A DNA stretch of 54,176 nucleotides, taken from Frankia tisae. Its GTDB lineage: Bacteria > Actinomycetota > Actinomycetes > Frankiales > Frankiaceae. Made by a program: the position numbers and the translations under genes. The notes beneath the pieces are model-generated. The model saw nothing but the letters and a program-made list of their open reading frames with translations, made no database searches and was not told the origin of the DNA. Of the stretch, positions 1-9,000 are shown one piece after another; positions within the stretch are counted from its first letter, which is position 1, and each line of letters opens with the position of its first letter. The stretch covers positions 1-54,176 of the forward strand of contig NZ_JANEZT010000002.1 in assembly GCF_025403405.1 (NCBI RefSeq), written 5' to 3'.

Positions 1-66
1 CGGGTGTCCCGCGGAAACCGTGTTCCCGGGCGACCGGCCCGCGACACACTGCTCCCGAAGGCGCCG

Positions 67-1380
67 ATGACCATGACAACCCTCCCGCCCGGCGGGCGCC
101 CGCCGCGCCGGCGGGTGCACCGGGAATTCGCCTACGCCCTGGCCGGTCTGCCGCTGGGCATCCTCGGCTTCGTCTACGCCGTCGCCGCGATCTCCGTCGG
201 CGCCAGCTTCGCCGCCACCATCGTGGGTCTGCCGCTGCTGGCTGCCCTGCTCGTCGGCGCCCGCCGGCTCGGCGAGGCGAGCCGGCGCCTGGCCGTCCGA
301 CTACTCGGCGCGGGCGTTCCCGCGCCCCGTCCGTTCCGGCCACGCCGCCCCGGCGCATCCGGCTGGATTCGGGCGGGGCTCGGCGACACGGTCGGCTGGC
401 GGGCCCTTCCCTACCTGCTGCTGAAGTTCCCGCTGTCACTGGCCAGCGGGATCATCTCGATCACGCTGTGGAGCTCCGCGCTCGGCGCGGCCAGCTATGC
501 GCTCTGGCGGCCGTTCCTGCCCTTGCAGCGCGACGGCGACGGCCATGGGCACCGCGGCGCCTCGTTCGGCACGGACTTCTTCCTCGACACCGCCCCCCTC
601 ATCGCCGCGGTGACCGTGACCGGGCTGTTCCTGCTGCCCGTCGCCCGCTGGTCGGTGCGCGGGCTGGTGCACCTGGACGTGCTGCTGATCCGCGGCCTGC
701 TCGGCCCGACCCGGCGATCCCTCACCACGCAGCGGCTGCGCAACCTGGAACGCACCCGCGCCGCCGCCGTGGACGACTCGGCCGCGGCGCTGCGCCGCAT
801 CGAACGCGACCTGCACGACGGGGCGCAGGCCCGGCTGGTGGCGATGGCGATGAACCTCGGTATCGCCCGCGAGCACCTCGCTACCGACGGCGACGCCGTC
901 GATCTGGACGCCACCCGCACGCTGGTCGACGCGGCCCACCGCGACGTCAAGGAAGCCCTCGTCGAGCTGCGCAACCTCGCCCGCGGGATCCACCCGCCGA
1001 TCCTCGACCGGGGCCTTGAGGCCGCGCTTGCGAGCCTCACCGCCGGCAGTGCCCTGCCGGTGCGGGTACGGATCGACCTGCCGGACCGCCCGTCGGCGGC
1101 GATCGAGACGATCGCCTACTTCTGCGTCGCCGAGCTGCTGGCCAACGCCGCCAGGCACAGCCGCGCCGGCGAGGCGCACGTCAGCATCATCGGGCGGGCC
1201 AGGCGGGTGCGCGTCGTCGTCGGCGACAATGGTGCCGGCGGGGCGCGCATCGACCCCGGGGGCGGCGGGGGGCTCGTCGGCCTGGTGGAACGGGTCCACA
1301 CCGTGGACGGCTGGCTCGCCGTCACCAGCCCACCCGGCGGTCCGACCGCCGTGACCGTGGACCTGCCGCTACACGCCTGA
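67..1380 (+). CDS. NarL-type sensor histidine kinase with membrane sensor domain
   Basis: Membrane histidine kinase that should autophosphorylate and pass phosphate to a NarL-type regulator, which is not in this window and may lie upstream. The N-terminal third holds several hydrophobic segments separated by Arg/Pro-rich loops, like the putative-sensor domain (PF13796 type). The dimerisation motif ERDLHDGAQARL follows with phospho-acceptor His about residue 250. A C-terminal GHKL ATPase shows an N-box (ELLANAARHS) and a G-box (DNGAGG, GGGGLVGL). I chose ATG 67 because GAAGG sits 5 bases upstream; the frame is open back to GTG 4, so a longer start is possible. Family call is firm, signal unknown. 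Confidence 0.88.
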   Translation: MTMTTLPPGGRPPRRRVHREFAYALAGLPLGILGFVYAVAAISVGASFAATIVGLPLLAALLVGARRLGEASRRLAVRLLGAGVPAPRPFRPRRPGASGWIRAGLGDTVGWRALPYLLLKFPLSLASGIISITLWSSALGAASYALWRPFLPLQRDGDGHGHRGASFGTDFFLDTAPLIAAVTVTGLFLLPVARWSVRGLVHLDVLLIRGLLGPTRRSLTTQRLRNLERTRAAAVDDSAAALRRIERDLHDGAQARLVAMAMNLGIAREHLATDGDAVDLDATRTLVDAAHRDVKEALVELRNLARGIHPPILDRGLEAALASLTAGSALPVRVRIDLPDRPSAAIETIAYFCVAELLANAARHSRAGEAHVSIIGRARRVRVVVGDNGAGGARIDPGGGGGLVGLVERVHTVDGWLAVTSPPGGPTAVTVDLPLHA

Positions 1381-1569
1381 CCTGTCGCTACACGCCTGAC
1401 CTGCCGCGCCCGGAAGAACCGGTAGCCGGGCGCCGTGACATCGGAGTCCACCGCGATCCGACTTCTCCGGGATCTGCGGAGCGCCCCGATGACGGAATAG
1501 GGTCGTGACTGTTCGGTGCCTACGGTCGCACCGATTGTGATTTTCGACAAATGGATGGGATGGGATTGC
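1381..1569. other. Intergenic region with a short repeat
   Basis: About 190 bases without a convincing gene. The end of the kinase gene is echoed here: the run cctgtcgctacacgcctgac repeats the last codons of the kinase (ccgctacacgcctgacc), a small tandem duplication of about 16 bases. Nothing else recognised. Confidence 0.4.
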
Positions 1570-2667
1570 ATGGTTGACGGACAGCGCGAGGTACTCGAGG
1601 GGATGCCGTCGCCGGCGTCGGCGCAGCCTCATGACGCCGCCGAGACCATTGCCGGCGGCCCGTTGCAGGAGGAGGGCCCGGGTTCTCTCGAGCCGTTGCG
1701 CAACGGCCTCATCGCCTCCGTCGCCCTGATCGCCGTCGTCATGATTCTGATGTGCAGCTACGCGAGTGCCTTCGGGAAGGTCTCCCCGCACGACATCAGC
1801 TTTGCGGTGGCGGCACCGCAGGCGGTCGCCGATCAGCTCGACGCGTCGCCCGCACTGGACGTACGCCAGGTTGACGATCTGGCCGCGGCGCGGCGGGCGG
1901 TCGAGCACCGTTCCGTGTACGGAGCGTTGGTCTTCACCGGGGCGGACTCGGCCACCTTGCTGGTCGCGAGCGGGGCCGCGCGCTCCGTCCAGACGGCACT
2001 GGTCCAGGTGGGCGAGCGGTTCGCCGCCGCGAGCGGGACAAAGCTGACCGTCACGGACCTGGCCCCGACCGCGTCGAGTAATCCCAGCGGAACGATCGAG
2101 TTCTATGCCATCGTCTTCCTGGCGATCGGGAGCGCGCTTGGGGCCACAGTGCTGGGCCGGGTCCTGGGAACCGTTCGCAATCTCCGGCACATGGGGATGC
2201 GGGTCGGATTCCTGATGTTCTTCACCGGCCTGCTCAGCCTGGCGGCCACGGTGTTCGTGGACGGGGTGTACGGCGCGCTCGCCGGCCATCCCGTGCCGCT
2301 GTTCGCCGTGCTCTGGGGCTACACGACGGCGATCTGCCTGGCCTGCACGGGCGTCGCGGCGCGGTTCGGAACGCTGGCCTCCATCGTGCTCACGTTGACG
2401 CTGACGGTTCTCGGCAACCCCAGCGCGGGCGGGCCGGTGGGCCGGCCGTTGCTCAACGATTTCTATGCCGCGCTGACCCCGTACTTCCCCCATGGCGGCG
2501 GCCTGTCGGTGCTGCGCGGCGTCCAGTACTTCGACGGCCGTGGCATCGCCTCCGGCGTCGTCTGCCTCGTCGTCTGGGCGGGCGTCGGACTGCTGCTCCT
2601 GGCCGGTGCGGCCGTCCGCACCGGGTTGCGGACGCGGGCGGGCCAACCTGCGCCCGCCGCCGCTTAG
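1570..2667 (+). CDS. ABC-2/YhgE-like multi-pass membrane protein
   Basis: Integral membrane protein of about 365 residues. After a polar N-terminal tail comes one hydrophobic segment (LIASVALIAVVMILMCSYA). A roughly 130-residue predicted extracytoplasmic domain follows, then five or so hydrophobic segments to the C-terminus. This layout resembles the DUF3533/YhgE-Pip class of ABC-2-like proteins; substrate and function are unknown. ATG 1570 was chosen over the open frame from 1516 because the extra residues are not conserved-looking. It stands alone, with a strong hairpin just after its stop and convergent genes beyond. Confidence 0.65.
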   Translation: MVDGQREVLEGMPSPASAQPHDAAETIAGGPLQEEGPGSLEPLRNGLIASVALIAVVMILMCSYASAFGKVSPHDISFAVAAPQAVADQLDASPALDVRQVDDLAAARRAVEHRSVYGALVFTGADSATLLVASGAARSVQTALVQVGERFAAASGTKLTVTDLAPTASSNPSGTIEFYAIVFLAIGSALGATVLGRVLGTVRNLRHMGMRVGFLMFFTGLLSLAATVFVDGVYGALAGHPVPLFAVLWGYTTAICLACTGVAARFGTLASIVLTLTLTVLGNPSAGGPVGRPLLNDFYAALTPYFPHGGGLSVLRGVQYFDGRGIASGVVCLVVWAGVGLLLLAGAAVRTGLRTRAGQPAPAAA

Positions 2668-2674
2668 CCGATAC

Positions 2675-2714
2675 CCGGGTGACCGTGCGGTAGATCTCGC
2701 GCACGGTCACCCGG
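2675..2714. terminator. Strong bidirectional hairpin terminator
   Basis: Perfect 15-bp inverted repeat (CCGGGTGACCGTGCG at 2675-2689, complement at 2700-2714) with a 10-base loop. It lies between the convergent membrane-protein gene ending at 2667 and the flavoprotein gene ending at 2742. No U-tract, as usual in very GC-rich actinomycetes. Confidence 0.8.
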
Positions 2715-2741
2715 ATCAGGTCGGCGGCCGCCGAACGTTCG

Positions 2742-3296
2742 TCAGGGGGTCTTCGCGGCCTCGAGCGCGTCGAGGAGCTTCTGCCAGGGGAACAGGGCCT
2801 TCCACGCCTCTATGTCGGGAATGTCCTCCAGCACGACGTCCTCGTATTCGAAGATCACCTGTACGCCCCAGGACCGCAGGGTCGCGATGTTCGCGAGGAA
2901 CGCGGGATGCTTCGCATGGGTCGGGTTCGGCGGCAGCCCGATGATGATGGGGATCCCCGAGCAGATGGTCTCGTTGAGCAGGCTCAGCGCGAGGGTGTCC
3001 GAGATTCCGCCCGCGAACTTGTTCACCGTGTTGAAGGTGGCCGGCGCCACCACGATGGCGTCGGGTACCGGGCGCTCCTCGTTGTCGTCCTCGACCAGCG
3101 CGTACTCGCTGCGCACCCCGTGGCCGGTGAGGCTGGCGAGCAGTCCGGTGTCGATGAACTTCAGCGACGACGGGGTGGCGACGACCCGGATGTCCCAGCC
3201 GGTGGCCTGCGCCTGCTTGGCGAAGACGGGGAGGTCGTCGGCGGGGTAGCCGCCGCCGCAGACGACGATGTAGAGCGCGCGATTTCCGACAGTCAT
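2742..3296 (-). CDS. Flavoprotein, phosphopantothenoylcysteine decarboxylase-like
   Basis: 184-residue protein of the HFCD/flavoprotein family. The N-terminus ALYIVVCGGGYPADD forms a Rossmann-like first strand and loop. DAIVVAPATFNTVNKFAGGISD matches the PAxxNT-type motif of this family that binds FMN and substrate, and GIPIIIGLPPNP follows as the next strand. It is a free-standing domain without the CoaC ligase part, so the substrate is unclear. Start ATG 3296; an in-frame GTG at 3311 is an alternative, and neither has a clear ribosome-binding site. It lies downstream of the GNAT-AAA gene on the same strand, 161 bases away, possibly cotranscribed. Confidence 0.75.
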   Translation of the reverse strand: MTVGNRALYIVVCGGGYPADDLPVFAKQAQATGWDIRVVATPSSLKFIDTGLLASLTGHGVRSEYALVEDDNEERPVPDAIVVAPATFNTVNKFAGGISDTLALSLLNETICSGIPIIIGLPPNPTHAKHPAFLANIATLRSWGVQVIFEYEDVVLEDIPDIEAWKALFPWQKLLDALEAAKTP

Positions 3297-3457
3297 GGCG
3301 AAGAAACCCATCTCGAGGCCGCGGAGAAACCGGAAGCATTCGTTCCAGCCATCATTCTCCCGCCAGTTCGGCCGCTTTTTGGCGTAGCCGCCGAACGTCG
3401 GGTGCGGATGGTCCGAAGGTCCCGCCGCACCCGGCCGCGGGCAGGCGGTGGGGACGG

Positions 3458-4801
3458 TCAGATGCGGGTGAAGGCCTCCGCGTCCCGGCGGAAGCGGTCG
3501 AGCTCGGTCAGGCTGATCGTCGGGCGGGCCTGCCGGGCGGCGTCGAGCAGGTCCGCGGTGCCCAGCGGCGTGGTGGCGGGATTCTCGCCGCCTTCCGGGC
3601 CGGCCGCGTCCGAGCCGGGCTTGCCGTGCAGCCAGGTGCTGTCGGCGGCCCGGTGGAAGGCCGCCGCGGCCGAGCGCTGCACGACCGCGGAGAGATCCGC
3701 CGGGGTGAACAGGTCGGTCGCGGCCACCACCGCGTCCAGGTCGATCTCCGCCTTGTTGGCGACCCGCTCCAGCAGGCCCGCCAGCAGCACGCGGCGCCCA
3801 CCGGCGTCCGGTGGCCCGACCGGGAGCACCAGGTCGAACCGGCCGGGCCGGACGAACGCCGGGTCCAGCGCCGACACCGCGTTCGTCGCGCAGATCAGCA
3901 GCCGGCCCTGCACCCCGCGGAACAGCGGGATCGCCTTGAGCAGCTCGTTGACGACCGACTGGTTCTCCGGCCGGGTCTCCCGGGACTGGGCGATCTCGTC
4001 GACCTCGTCGATGAACACGACGACCCGTTCGACGCCCATCAGGTCGTCGATCGCCGAACGCAGCTCGGCGGCGAGCCCGGCCGCCCCCGACGCCAGCCGC
4101 GACGGCAGCAGCTCCACGAACGGCCACTCCAGCCGGGCGGCGATCGCGCGGGCGAACGACGTCTTGCCGGTTCCCGGCGGCCCGAACAGCAGCATCGCCG
4201 TGGGGATGACCACGCCGTACGCCTCGGCCAGCTCCCGCTCCCGCACCGGCAGCAGCAGCCGCTGCTCGATGAGCTTGCGCTCGTCCTCCATGCCCGCGAG
4301 GTTCGACCACTCGGACGTGCTCAGCAGTGCCCCGCCCCAGCGCTCGACGGTCGACACGTCCGCCGGGCGCAGCGGGATCTGCTTGTCGTAGAGCTCCTGC
4401 CCGGTGGCGCTGAAGCCGCGGTTGAGGAACGCCTCCTCCCCGGACTGGCCGGGAGTGATCAGCGTGGTGATCCGCCGGCAGCCGGCGTGCAGAAGCAGGT
4501 TCTCCACGCTCTGCAACAGGCCGGACCCGATGCCGTGGTGGCGCCAGGCCGGTGCGAGGGCGACCGTGAGGACCCGGCCCGCGCCACCTTCCTTGCGCCC
4601 GATCGCGGCCCCCACAATGTGCTCGCCGGCGACGGCGACCACTACCGGGGACTCGGTGTCGGGCGGCTCGTGCCGCAGCGCCAGCACGGTGTCGGTCAGG
4701 TTGATCGGTGGTCCGCCCGGCGTGCTGCGTACCTCCTCGAGCAGCCGCACGGTGGCCGCATAGTCGACGGTCTCGTAGGGACGGATGTGCCAGATGGGCA
4801 C
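3458..4801 (-). CDS. GNAT acetyltransferase fused to AAA+ ATPase
   Basis: Two-domain protein of 447 residues. Residues 1-145 form a GNAT fold with the acetyl-CoA loop RHHGIGSGL and a typical C-terminal NRGFSATG strand. Residues about 190-410 form a FtsH/VPS4-like AAA+ module: Walker A GPPGTGKTS near 210, Walker B VVFIDEVDEI near 265, the second region of homology ATNAVSALDPAFVRPGRFD, then a helical lid. GTG 4801 is preceded by AAGGAG at 6-base spacing, which fixes the start. Acetyltransferase and remodelling ATPase on one chain suggest ATP-driven handling of the acetylation target, but no target is visible. Domain calls are firm, role is unknown. Confidence 0.85.
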   Translation of the reverse strand: MPIWHIRPYETVDYAATVRLLEEVRSTPGGPPINLTDTVLALRHEPPDTESPVVVAVAGEHIVGAAIGRKEGGAGRVLTVALAPAWRHHGIGSGLLQSVENLLLHAGCRRITTLITPGQSGEEAFLNRGFSATGQELYDKQIPLRPADVSTVERWGGALLSTSEWSNLAGMEDERKLIEQRLLLPVRERELAEAYGVVIPTAMLLFGPPGTGKTSFARAIAARLEWPFVELLPSRLASGAAGLAAELRSAIDDLMGVERVVVFIDEVDEIAQSRETRPENQSVVNELLKAIPLFRGVQGRLLICATNAVSALDPAFVRPGRFDLVLPVGPPDAGGRRVLLAGLLERVANKAEIDLDAVVAATDLFTPADLSAVVQRSAAAAFHRAADSTWLHGKPGSDAAGPEGGENPATTPLGTADLLDAARQARPTISLTELDRFRRDAEAFTRI

Positions 4802-5256
4802 GCTGGCTCCTTCAGGTCGGTCACCGACGGATCGTCGAGACGACTCTGCCTTGGCAGGTGCGGCGAACCCACCGGGACTGAAGGAGCTTTGTGAGGGGAC
4901 CTAGGGACCGGCACCGGTTGACAAAGGCAGTCTGTGTGCCCGGGGGTGCCCCCCCGGGCAGGGTCGCCGTTTCGTCGCCCGACGGCCCGCGCCGCCGCCC
5001 GGCCGGGTGCGGGGATGCTGGTGGGCGCGCGGCGCGCGGCAGTGGTGACGCTGCTCGCCAGGCACCTTCGACGGGCGGACCGGCGACGCTCCTTCGGGCG
5101 CCCGCATCGTGGACCCCGCCACGCCCATCCGGGGGAGGCCGTTCCTTCCCGGCACCCCCGAACGGGTGAAGCGGGCGCCTCTCAACGGATGTCCGGCGGG
5201 GGACTGGCGCGGCAACGGCGTCGGCGTCGGCGTGGGGTGACCCGGCCGTCTGTCGG
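4802..5256. other. Non-coding stretch
   Basis: About 455 bases between the GTG start of the GNAT-AAA gene and the stop of the lipoprotein gene. All frames here give Arg/Pro/Gly-rich low-quality translations, so I call no gene. It holds one strong GC hairpin (4937-4960, listed separately). Confidence 0.5.
4937..4960 (-). terminator. GC-rich hairpin, probable terminator
   Basis: Inverted repeat TGCCCGGGGG / CCCCCGGGCA with a 4-base loop. It lies about 300 bases beyond the stop of the minus-strand lipoprotein gene. No T-tract; could also be a plain GC palindrome. Confidence 0.35.
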
Positions 5257-5832
5257 CTAACTGAGGTTGATGGTGATGTCGGCGTCGTTGGTGTCGCCGA
5301 GGGTGTGGACGTGGATGCTGCCGGTCGCGCCCGCGAATCGGCCGGTACCCCCGGTGATCGTCGAGTCGAAGTCGCTTTCGCTGCCCGTGCTCGACGATGC
5401 GAGCGTCGCGTCACCGAAGATCGCCTTCGAGGTGCAACGCGTGTCGAGGTTGGCTGCGAACTCGCAGGTGGTGTGGTTGGTGCCGGCGATCTGCCCGGAG
5501 TGGGTGGCGTGGTCGCCGGCGTAGAGGTTCTCGACGAGTTCCATGCGGCCCCCGGGCGCCGGCGGCCCGGTCATGGTGTGGGTGGGCGATCCACCCGGCG
5601 GCGTGTAGATGAGGTCGACCTGGTCGTCGAAGTAGCGGGTCGGGAAGGGCGTGGCCGCCGCGGCGGCGGCCGTCACCGCGGATGCCGCCGGGGTCGCCGC
5701 TGGGGTCGCCGCCGCCGGTGTGTCGGTAGAGCCTGAGCAGGCGGCGAACAGGGCCATCGCCCCGACCGCCGTCACCGTCGCCACCGCTGCTCGCCAGCGC
5801 GGCGCCGGGCTGGGGTACGCACGTTCCCGCAT
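5257..5832 (-). CDS. Lipoprotein with allene-oxide-cyclase-like barrel
   Basis: 191-residue secreted lipoprotein. The N-terminus is basic, then hydrophobic, ending in the lipobox ALFAAC (Cys about residue 33), then an Ala/Thr/Pro-rich linker. The C-terminal part (VDLIYTPPGG..., DFDSTITGGTGRFAGATG, ADITINL) has the strand pattern and the GGTGRFAGA turn of the AOC-like/dirigent barrel family common in actinomycete secreted proteins. ATG 5832 is supported by GAGGAGG five bases upstream. Enzymatic activity is unlikely to be inferable; function unknown. Confidence 0.72.
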   Translation of the reverse strand: MRERAYPSPAPRWRAAVATVTAVGAMALFAACSGSTDTPAAATPAATPAASAVTAAAAAATPFPTRYFDDQVDLIYTPPGGSPTHTMTGPPAPGGRMELVENLYAGDHATHSGQIAGTNHTTCEFAANLDTRCTSKAIFGDATLASSSTGSESDFDSTITGGTGRFAGATGSIHVHTLGDTNDADITINLS

Positions 5833-5984
5833 GGGAACCTCCTCGTCGTGTCGATCTCCGGCACCCGCCGGCCTGCCGGCACATCGTGGAGTTGGGCGTG
5901 TCCCGTCCACACGGGTGCGGATTCCCGGGTCGATCGGGAGAATTTCCCGGGTCGGCGGGACACGGTGACGCGCACACTGAGCGG

Positions 5985-8078
5985 GTGTTTCCCCGCCGAG
6001 GCTGCGTCCGGCTACCCAGCCGAACCGCCCGCCGACTCCTCGCTCACGTTCTGGCGCTGGCCGCCGTCATGCTCACGGTGGCCGGGGTGGCGCTGACCAT
6101 CGCCAACCGGCACGCGGCCGTCACGACCACCGGGCAGCGGCCGGACAGTCCGTGGACCCAGATCGTTCCGGCCGCCGGCTTCATCATCGCCGGCTGGTTG
6201 CTGGCCACCCGACGCCCGGAGGTCGTTTTCGGCTGGCTGGCGCTGGCCGCCGGTCTCGGCCACGGGTTCGCGGTCGCCGGCATCGAGTGGGCCCTGTTCT
6301 CGCACGATGGGCGGCACCTGCCCGGGGCGGGGCTGGCGCTGTTCGCCGCGGGTGTCGGGGAACCGGTGGAACCGGTGGTGATGGCGACGACGTGGGCGGC
6401 GTTTCCGAGCGGGCGTTTCCCGCCGGGCCGGATCGGTCGGGCGGCCGTCGTCAGCGTGGCCCTGTGCGCGGCCGGTTGGACGACCGGGCCGCTCGGGCGG
6501 CACACGATCCCCCATCCGACGCCCGAGTTCGCCGGGCTGCGCAACCCGCTGGGGATCGACGCGTACCCCGACTGGGGCGCAGCGGTGCTGTTTCCCGCGG
6601 GACTGCTGCTGGGCTCGATCGTGATGGTCCTGCGCTGGCGGCGTGCGCGAGGACGAGAGCGTCAGGTGCTGCGCTGGCTGGGCGTGGTCAACATCGGCGC
6701 AGTCGTGCTCACCCCGGTCATCGTCGCGCTGCCGGCCGGCGAGGTTCTCACCTCGATCGGGACGATGCTGCTTCTGATCGTCGTCGTCGCGGTCGTGCTC
6801 GCGAACCAGGTCTACGGGGTCGACGTCGTCCTCAACCGTGCCCTCGTCTACACCCTGCTCGCCGCGTTCGTGGCCGGGGTCTACGCGGCCGGGGTGGGGC
6901 TGCTCGCGCTGCTCGGAGACCGGGCCGGCGGGCCGTGGACGGTGGTGGCCTCGCTCGGCGCCGCCTTCAGCCTCGCCCCGGCCCGGTCCCGGATCCAGCG
7001 GTCGATCAACCGTTTCCTTTACGGCCATCGCGATGAGCCGTACACGGTGGTCAGTCAGGTGGCGTCCCGCCTTGAGGCCGCGGGCAGCGTCGAGCAACTG
7101 CTGCCCGGCCTGCTCGAGGCCGTCGTCGAGGCGCTGCGACTGCCGTGGGCGGCCGTCGAGATGCTGGGGGACAGCGGAGTCACCCGCCGTATCAGTCACG
7201 GCGACGGCACCGGGCGCGCGGGCACGATCCAATTCCCGCTCGTCCACCAGGGTCGCGACATCGGATCGCTCGTGGTCGCGCGGCGCGTGGGGGAAGCTGA
7301 GCTGGACTCCCGGGAGTCCCGACTGATGGAGCACATCGCGGGCCAACTCGCGGCTGCCGCGAGCAACGTCATGCTCACCGAAGATCTGATCCGCTCGCGC
7401 GAACGGATCGTCAGCGCGACCGAGGAGGAACGCCGCCGGCTGCGCCGCGACCTCCACGACGGTCTCGGTCCCGTGCTCACCGCGGCCGCGACCAAGGTCG
7501 ACGCCGCCCGCAATCTCGCTGGCCGCGACCTCCCGCGAGCCGACGACCTTCTCGGCGCGGTCCGGCGCGACCTGACCACCGCGCTCGACGACCTGCGCCG
7601 CCTCGTCCACGCGCTGCGACCCCCCGCCCTCGACGACCTCGGGCTGCTGGGCGCGTTGCGCGAGCATCTGCGGCACTCCGGCATTCCGGTGACGCTCTCG
7701 GCGCCCGACACGATGCCCGAGCTGCCGGCCGCGGTGGAGATCGCCGGATACCGGATCATCACCGAAGCCGTCGCCAACGTCACCCGGCACGCCCACGCGT
7801 CGCACTGCGTGGTGTCGATCGAATGGGGGGAACGCATGACGGTGGAAATCCGCGACGACGGCACGGCCCGGACCGCCTGGGCGGCCGGCGTCGGCCTGAC
7901 GTCCATGCGCGAACGGGTCACCGCGTTGGGCGGTCGCTGGACCGCCGGGCCCACCCCCGATGGCGGCCGGGTGTGCGTTGAACTCCCGCTCTCCCTCGCC
8001 GGCAGCGCCGTGCCCGAGCAACCTCCCCTCCCCGCTCAGATCGCCGCGGCCACCACCCTCGTCGGCGCCGCCGGATGA
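5985..8078 (+). CDS. Multi-pass sensor histidine kinase (NarL-type)
   Basis: About 697 residues. The first ~330 contain about eight hydrophobic segments. A GAF-like region follows (PYTVVSQVASRLE to the VVARRVGE strand), then the HisKA_3 motif EEERRRLRRDLHDGLGPVL with His about 491, and a GHKL ATPase (ITEAVANVTRHAHA, EIRDDGTA, VGLTSMRERV). The frame is open from 5886; I prefer GTG 5985 because the preceding residues look like translated leader DNA. The stop overlaps the start of the response regulator by 4 bases (ATGA), so the pair is translationally coupled. The input signal is unknown. Confidence 0.87.
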   Translation: MFPRRGCVRLPSRTARRLLAHVLALAAVMLTVAGVALTIANRHAAVTTTGQRPDSPWTQIVPAAGFIIAGWLLATRRPEVVFGWLALAAGLGHGFAVAGIEWALFSHDGRHLPGAGLALFAAGVGEPVEPVVMATTWAAFPSGRFPPGRIGRAAVVSVALCAAGWTTGPLGRHTIPHPTPEFAGLRNPLGIDAYPDWGAAVLFPAGLLLGSIVMVLRWRRARGRERQVLRWLGVVNIGAVVLTPVIVALPAGEVLTSIGTMLLLIVVVAVVLANQVYGVDVVLNRALVYTLLAAFVAGVYAAGVGLLALLGDRAGGPWTVVASLGAAFSLAPARSRIQRSINRFLYGHRDEPYTVVSQVASRLEAAGSVEQLLPGLLEAVVEALRLPWAAVEMLGDSGVTRRISHGDGTGRAGTIQFPLVHQGRDIGSLVVARRVGEAELDSRESRLMEHIAGQLAAAASNVMLTEDLIRSRERIVSATEEERRRLRRDLHDGLGPVLTAAATKVDAARNLAGRDLPRADDLLGAVRRDLTTALDDLRRLVHALRPPALDDLGLLGALREHLRHSGIPVTLSAPDTMPELPAAVEIAGYRIITEAVANVTRHAHASHCVVSIEWGERMTVEIRDDGTARTAWAAGVGLTSMRERVTALGGRWTAGPTPDGGRVCVELPLSLAGSAVPEQPPLPAQIAAATTLVGAAG

Positions 8079-8728
8079 ACGACACCGGCCCCGTGCGGGT
8101 CCTGATCGTCGACGACCATCGGATCGTGCTCGAAGGCCTGGCCGCTCTGCTCGACTCGGTGGACGGCATCGAGGTCGTCGGCGAAGCCACCTCCGGCGAG
8201 CAGGCCGTCGCGCTGGCCGGCCCGGCCAGCCCGGATGTCGTCCTGATGGACGTCGACATGCCCGGCATCGGCGGCATCGAAGCCACCCGCCGGATCCGCG
8301 CCGCGCATCCCGGCGTCGCGATCCTCATGCTGACGATGTACGGCGAGGACGAATTCGTGTTCGCCGCTCTGCGCGCCGGCGCCCGCGGCTACCTACTCAA
8401 AGGCGCCCAGCAGGACGACGTGATCCGCACCATCGGCGCCGTCGCCCACGGCGACGCCGTGTTCGGATCCGACATCGCCGAACGCATCCTGCGCGCATTC
8501 TCCGACCCGGCGCCGGCCGCCGCCCCGTTTCCCGAACTCACCGACCGAGAACGGGATGTGCTGGGCCTCGTGGCCAACGGCTGGCCCAACAGCCGCATCG
8601 GCCGCGCCCTCGGACTCACCCCCAAGACCGTCGCCAACCACGTCTCCAACATCCTCGCCAAGCTCAACGCACCCGACCGCGCCGCCGCCATCCTCCGAGC
8701 CCGCCGCGCCGGTCTAGGGGAACCCTGA
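8075..8728 (+). CDS. NarL/LuxR-type response regulator
   Basis: 217-residue regulator partner of the preceding kinase. The receiver domain is complete: acidic pair VDDH near residue 11, phospho-acceptor Asp about 59 in VVLMDVDMPG, Thr in LMLTMYG, Lys in GYLLKGA. The C-terminal LuxR helix-turn-helix is seen in LTDRERDVLGLVANGWPNSRIGRALGLTPKTVANHVSNILAKL. The ATG overlaps the kinase stop (ATGA). Confidence 0.93.
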   Translation: MNDTGPVRVLIVDDHRIVLEGLAALLDSVDGIEVVGEATSGEQAVALAGPASPDVVLMDVDMPGIGGIEATRRIRAAHPGVAILMLTMYGEDEFVFAALRAGARGYLLKGAQQDDVIRTIGAVAHGDAVFGSDIAERILRAFSDPAPAAAPFPELTDRERDVLGLVANGWPNSRIGRALGLTPKTVANHVSNILAKLNAPDRAAAILRARRAGLGEP

Positions 8729-9000
8729 CCACCAGAATGCATCGAAATGGGCCCAGCGAATTCAACGCGATCAGCTCCAAACGGCCCGAATCGGGCAGAT
8801 GAAGAAACCTTTCCCGTAATTCATCGACGCCGACAACTCCAACCGTGTTCGCCAACAACCGGCCGGCGGGTGTCCAGATCGATATGGCTGTCACCCTTCC
8901 CGGGCGGAGGTGACCGGCGGAAGGCCGGTGAGGTGAACGTCGCCCGGACCAACGCCGGCCGAAGCACCGCGGCCCCTCCTCGGCCAGGTGGGCGGGCACA
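8729..9000. other. Convergent intergenic region with weak hairpin
   Basis: About 270 bases between the convergent response-regulator and NUDIX genes, no credible ORF. A 6-bp GC stem (ACCGGC / GCCGGT, 8913-8929, 5-base loop) is the only terminator-like structure I see, and it is weak. Confidence 0.4.

Noticed and set aside
436-1299. Long minus-strand ORF opposite the first kinase gene
   Set aside because: Arg/Gly/Pro/His-rich translation without motifs; it mirrors GC-codon bias of the real plus-strand kinase.
6012-8021. 669-codon minus-strand ORF opposite the second kinase
   Set aside because: Antisense shadow; the plus strand has complete kinase motifs.
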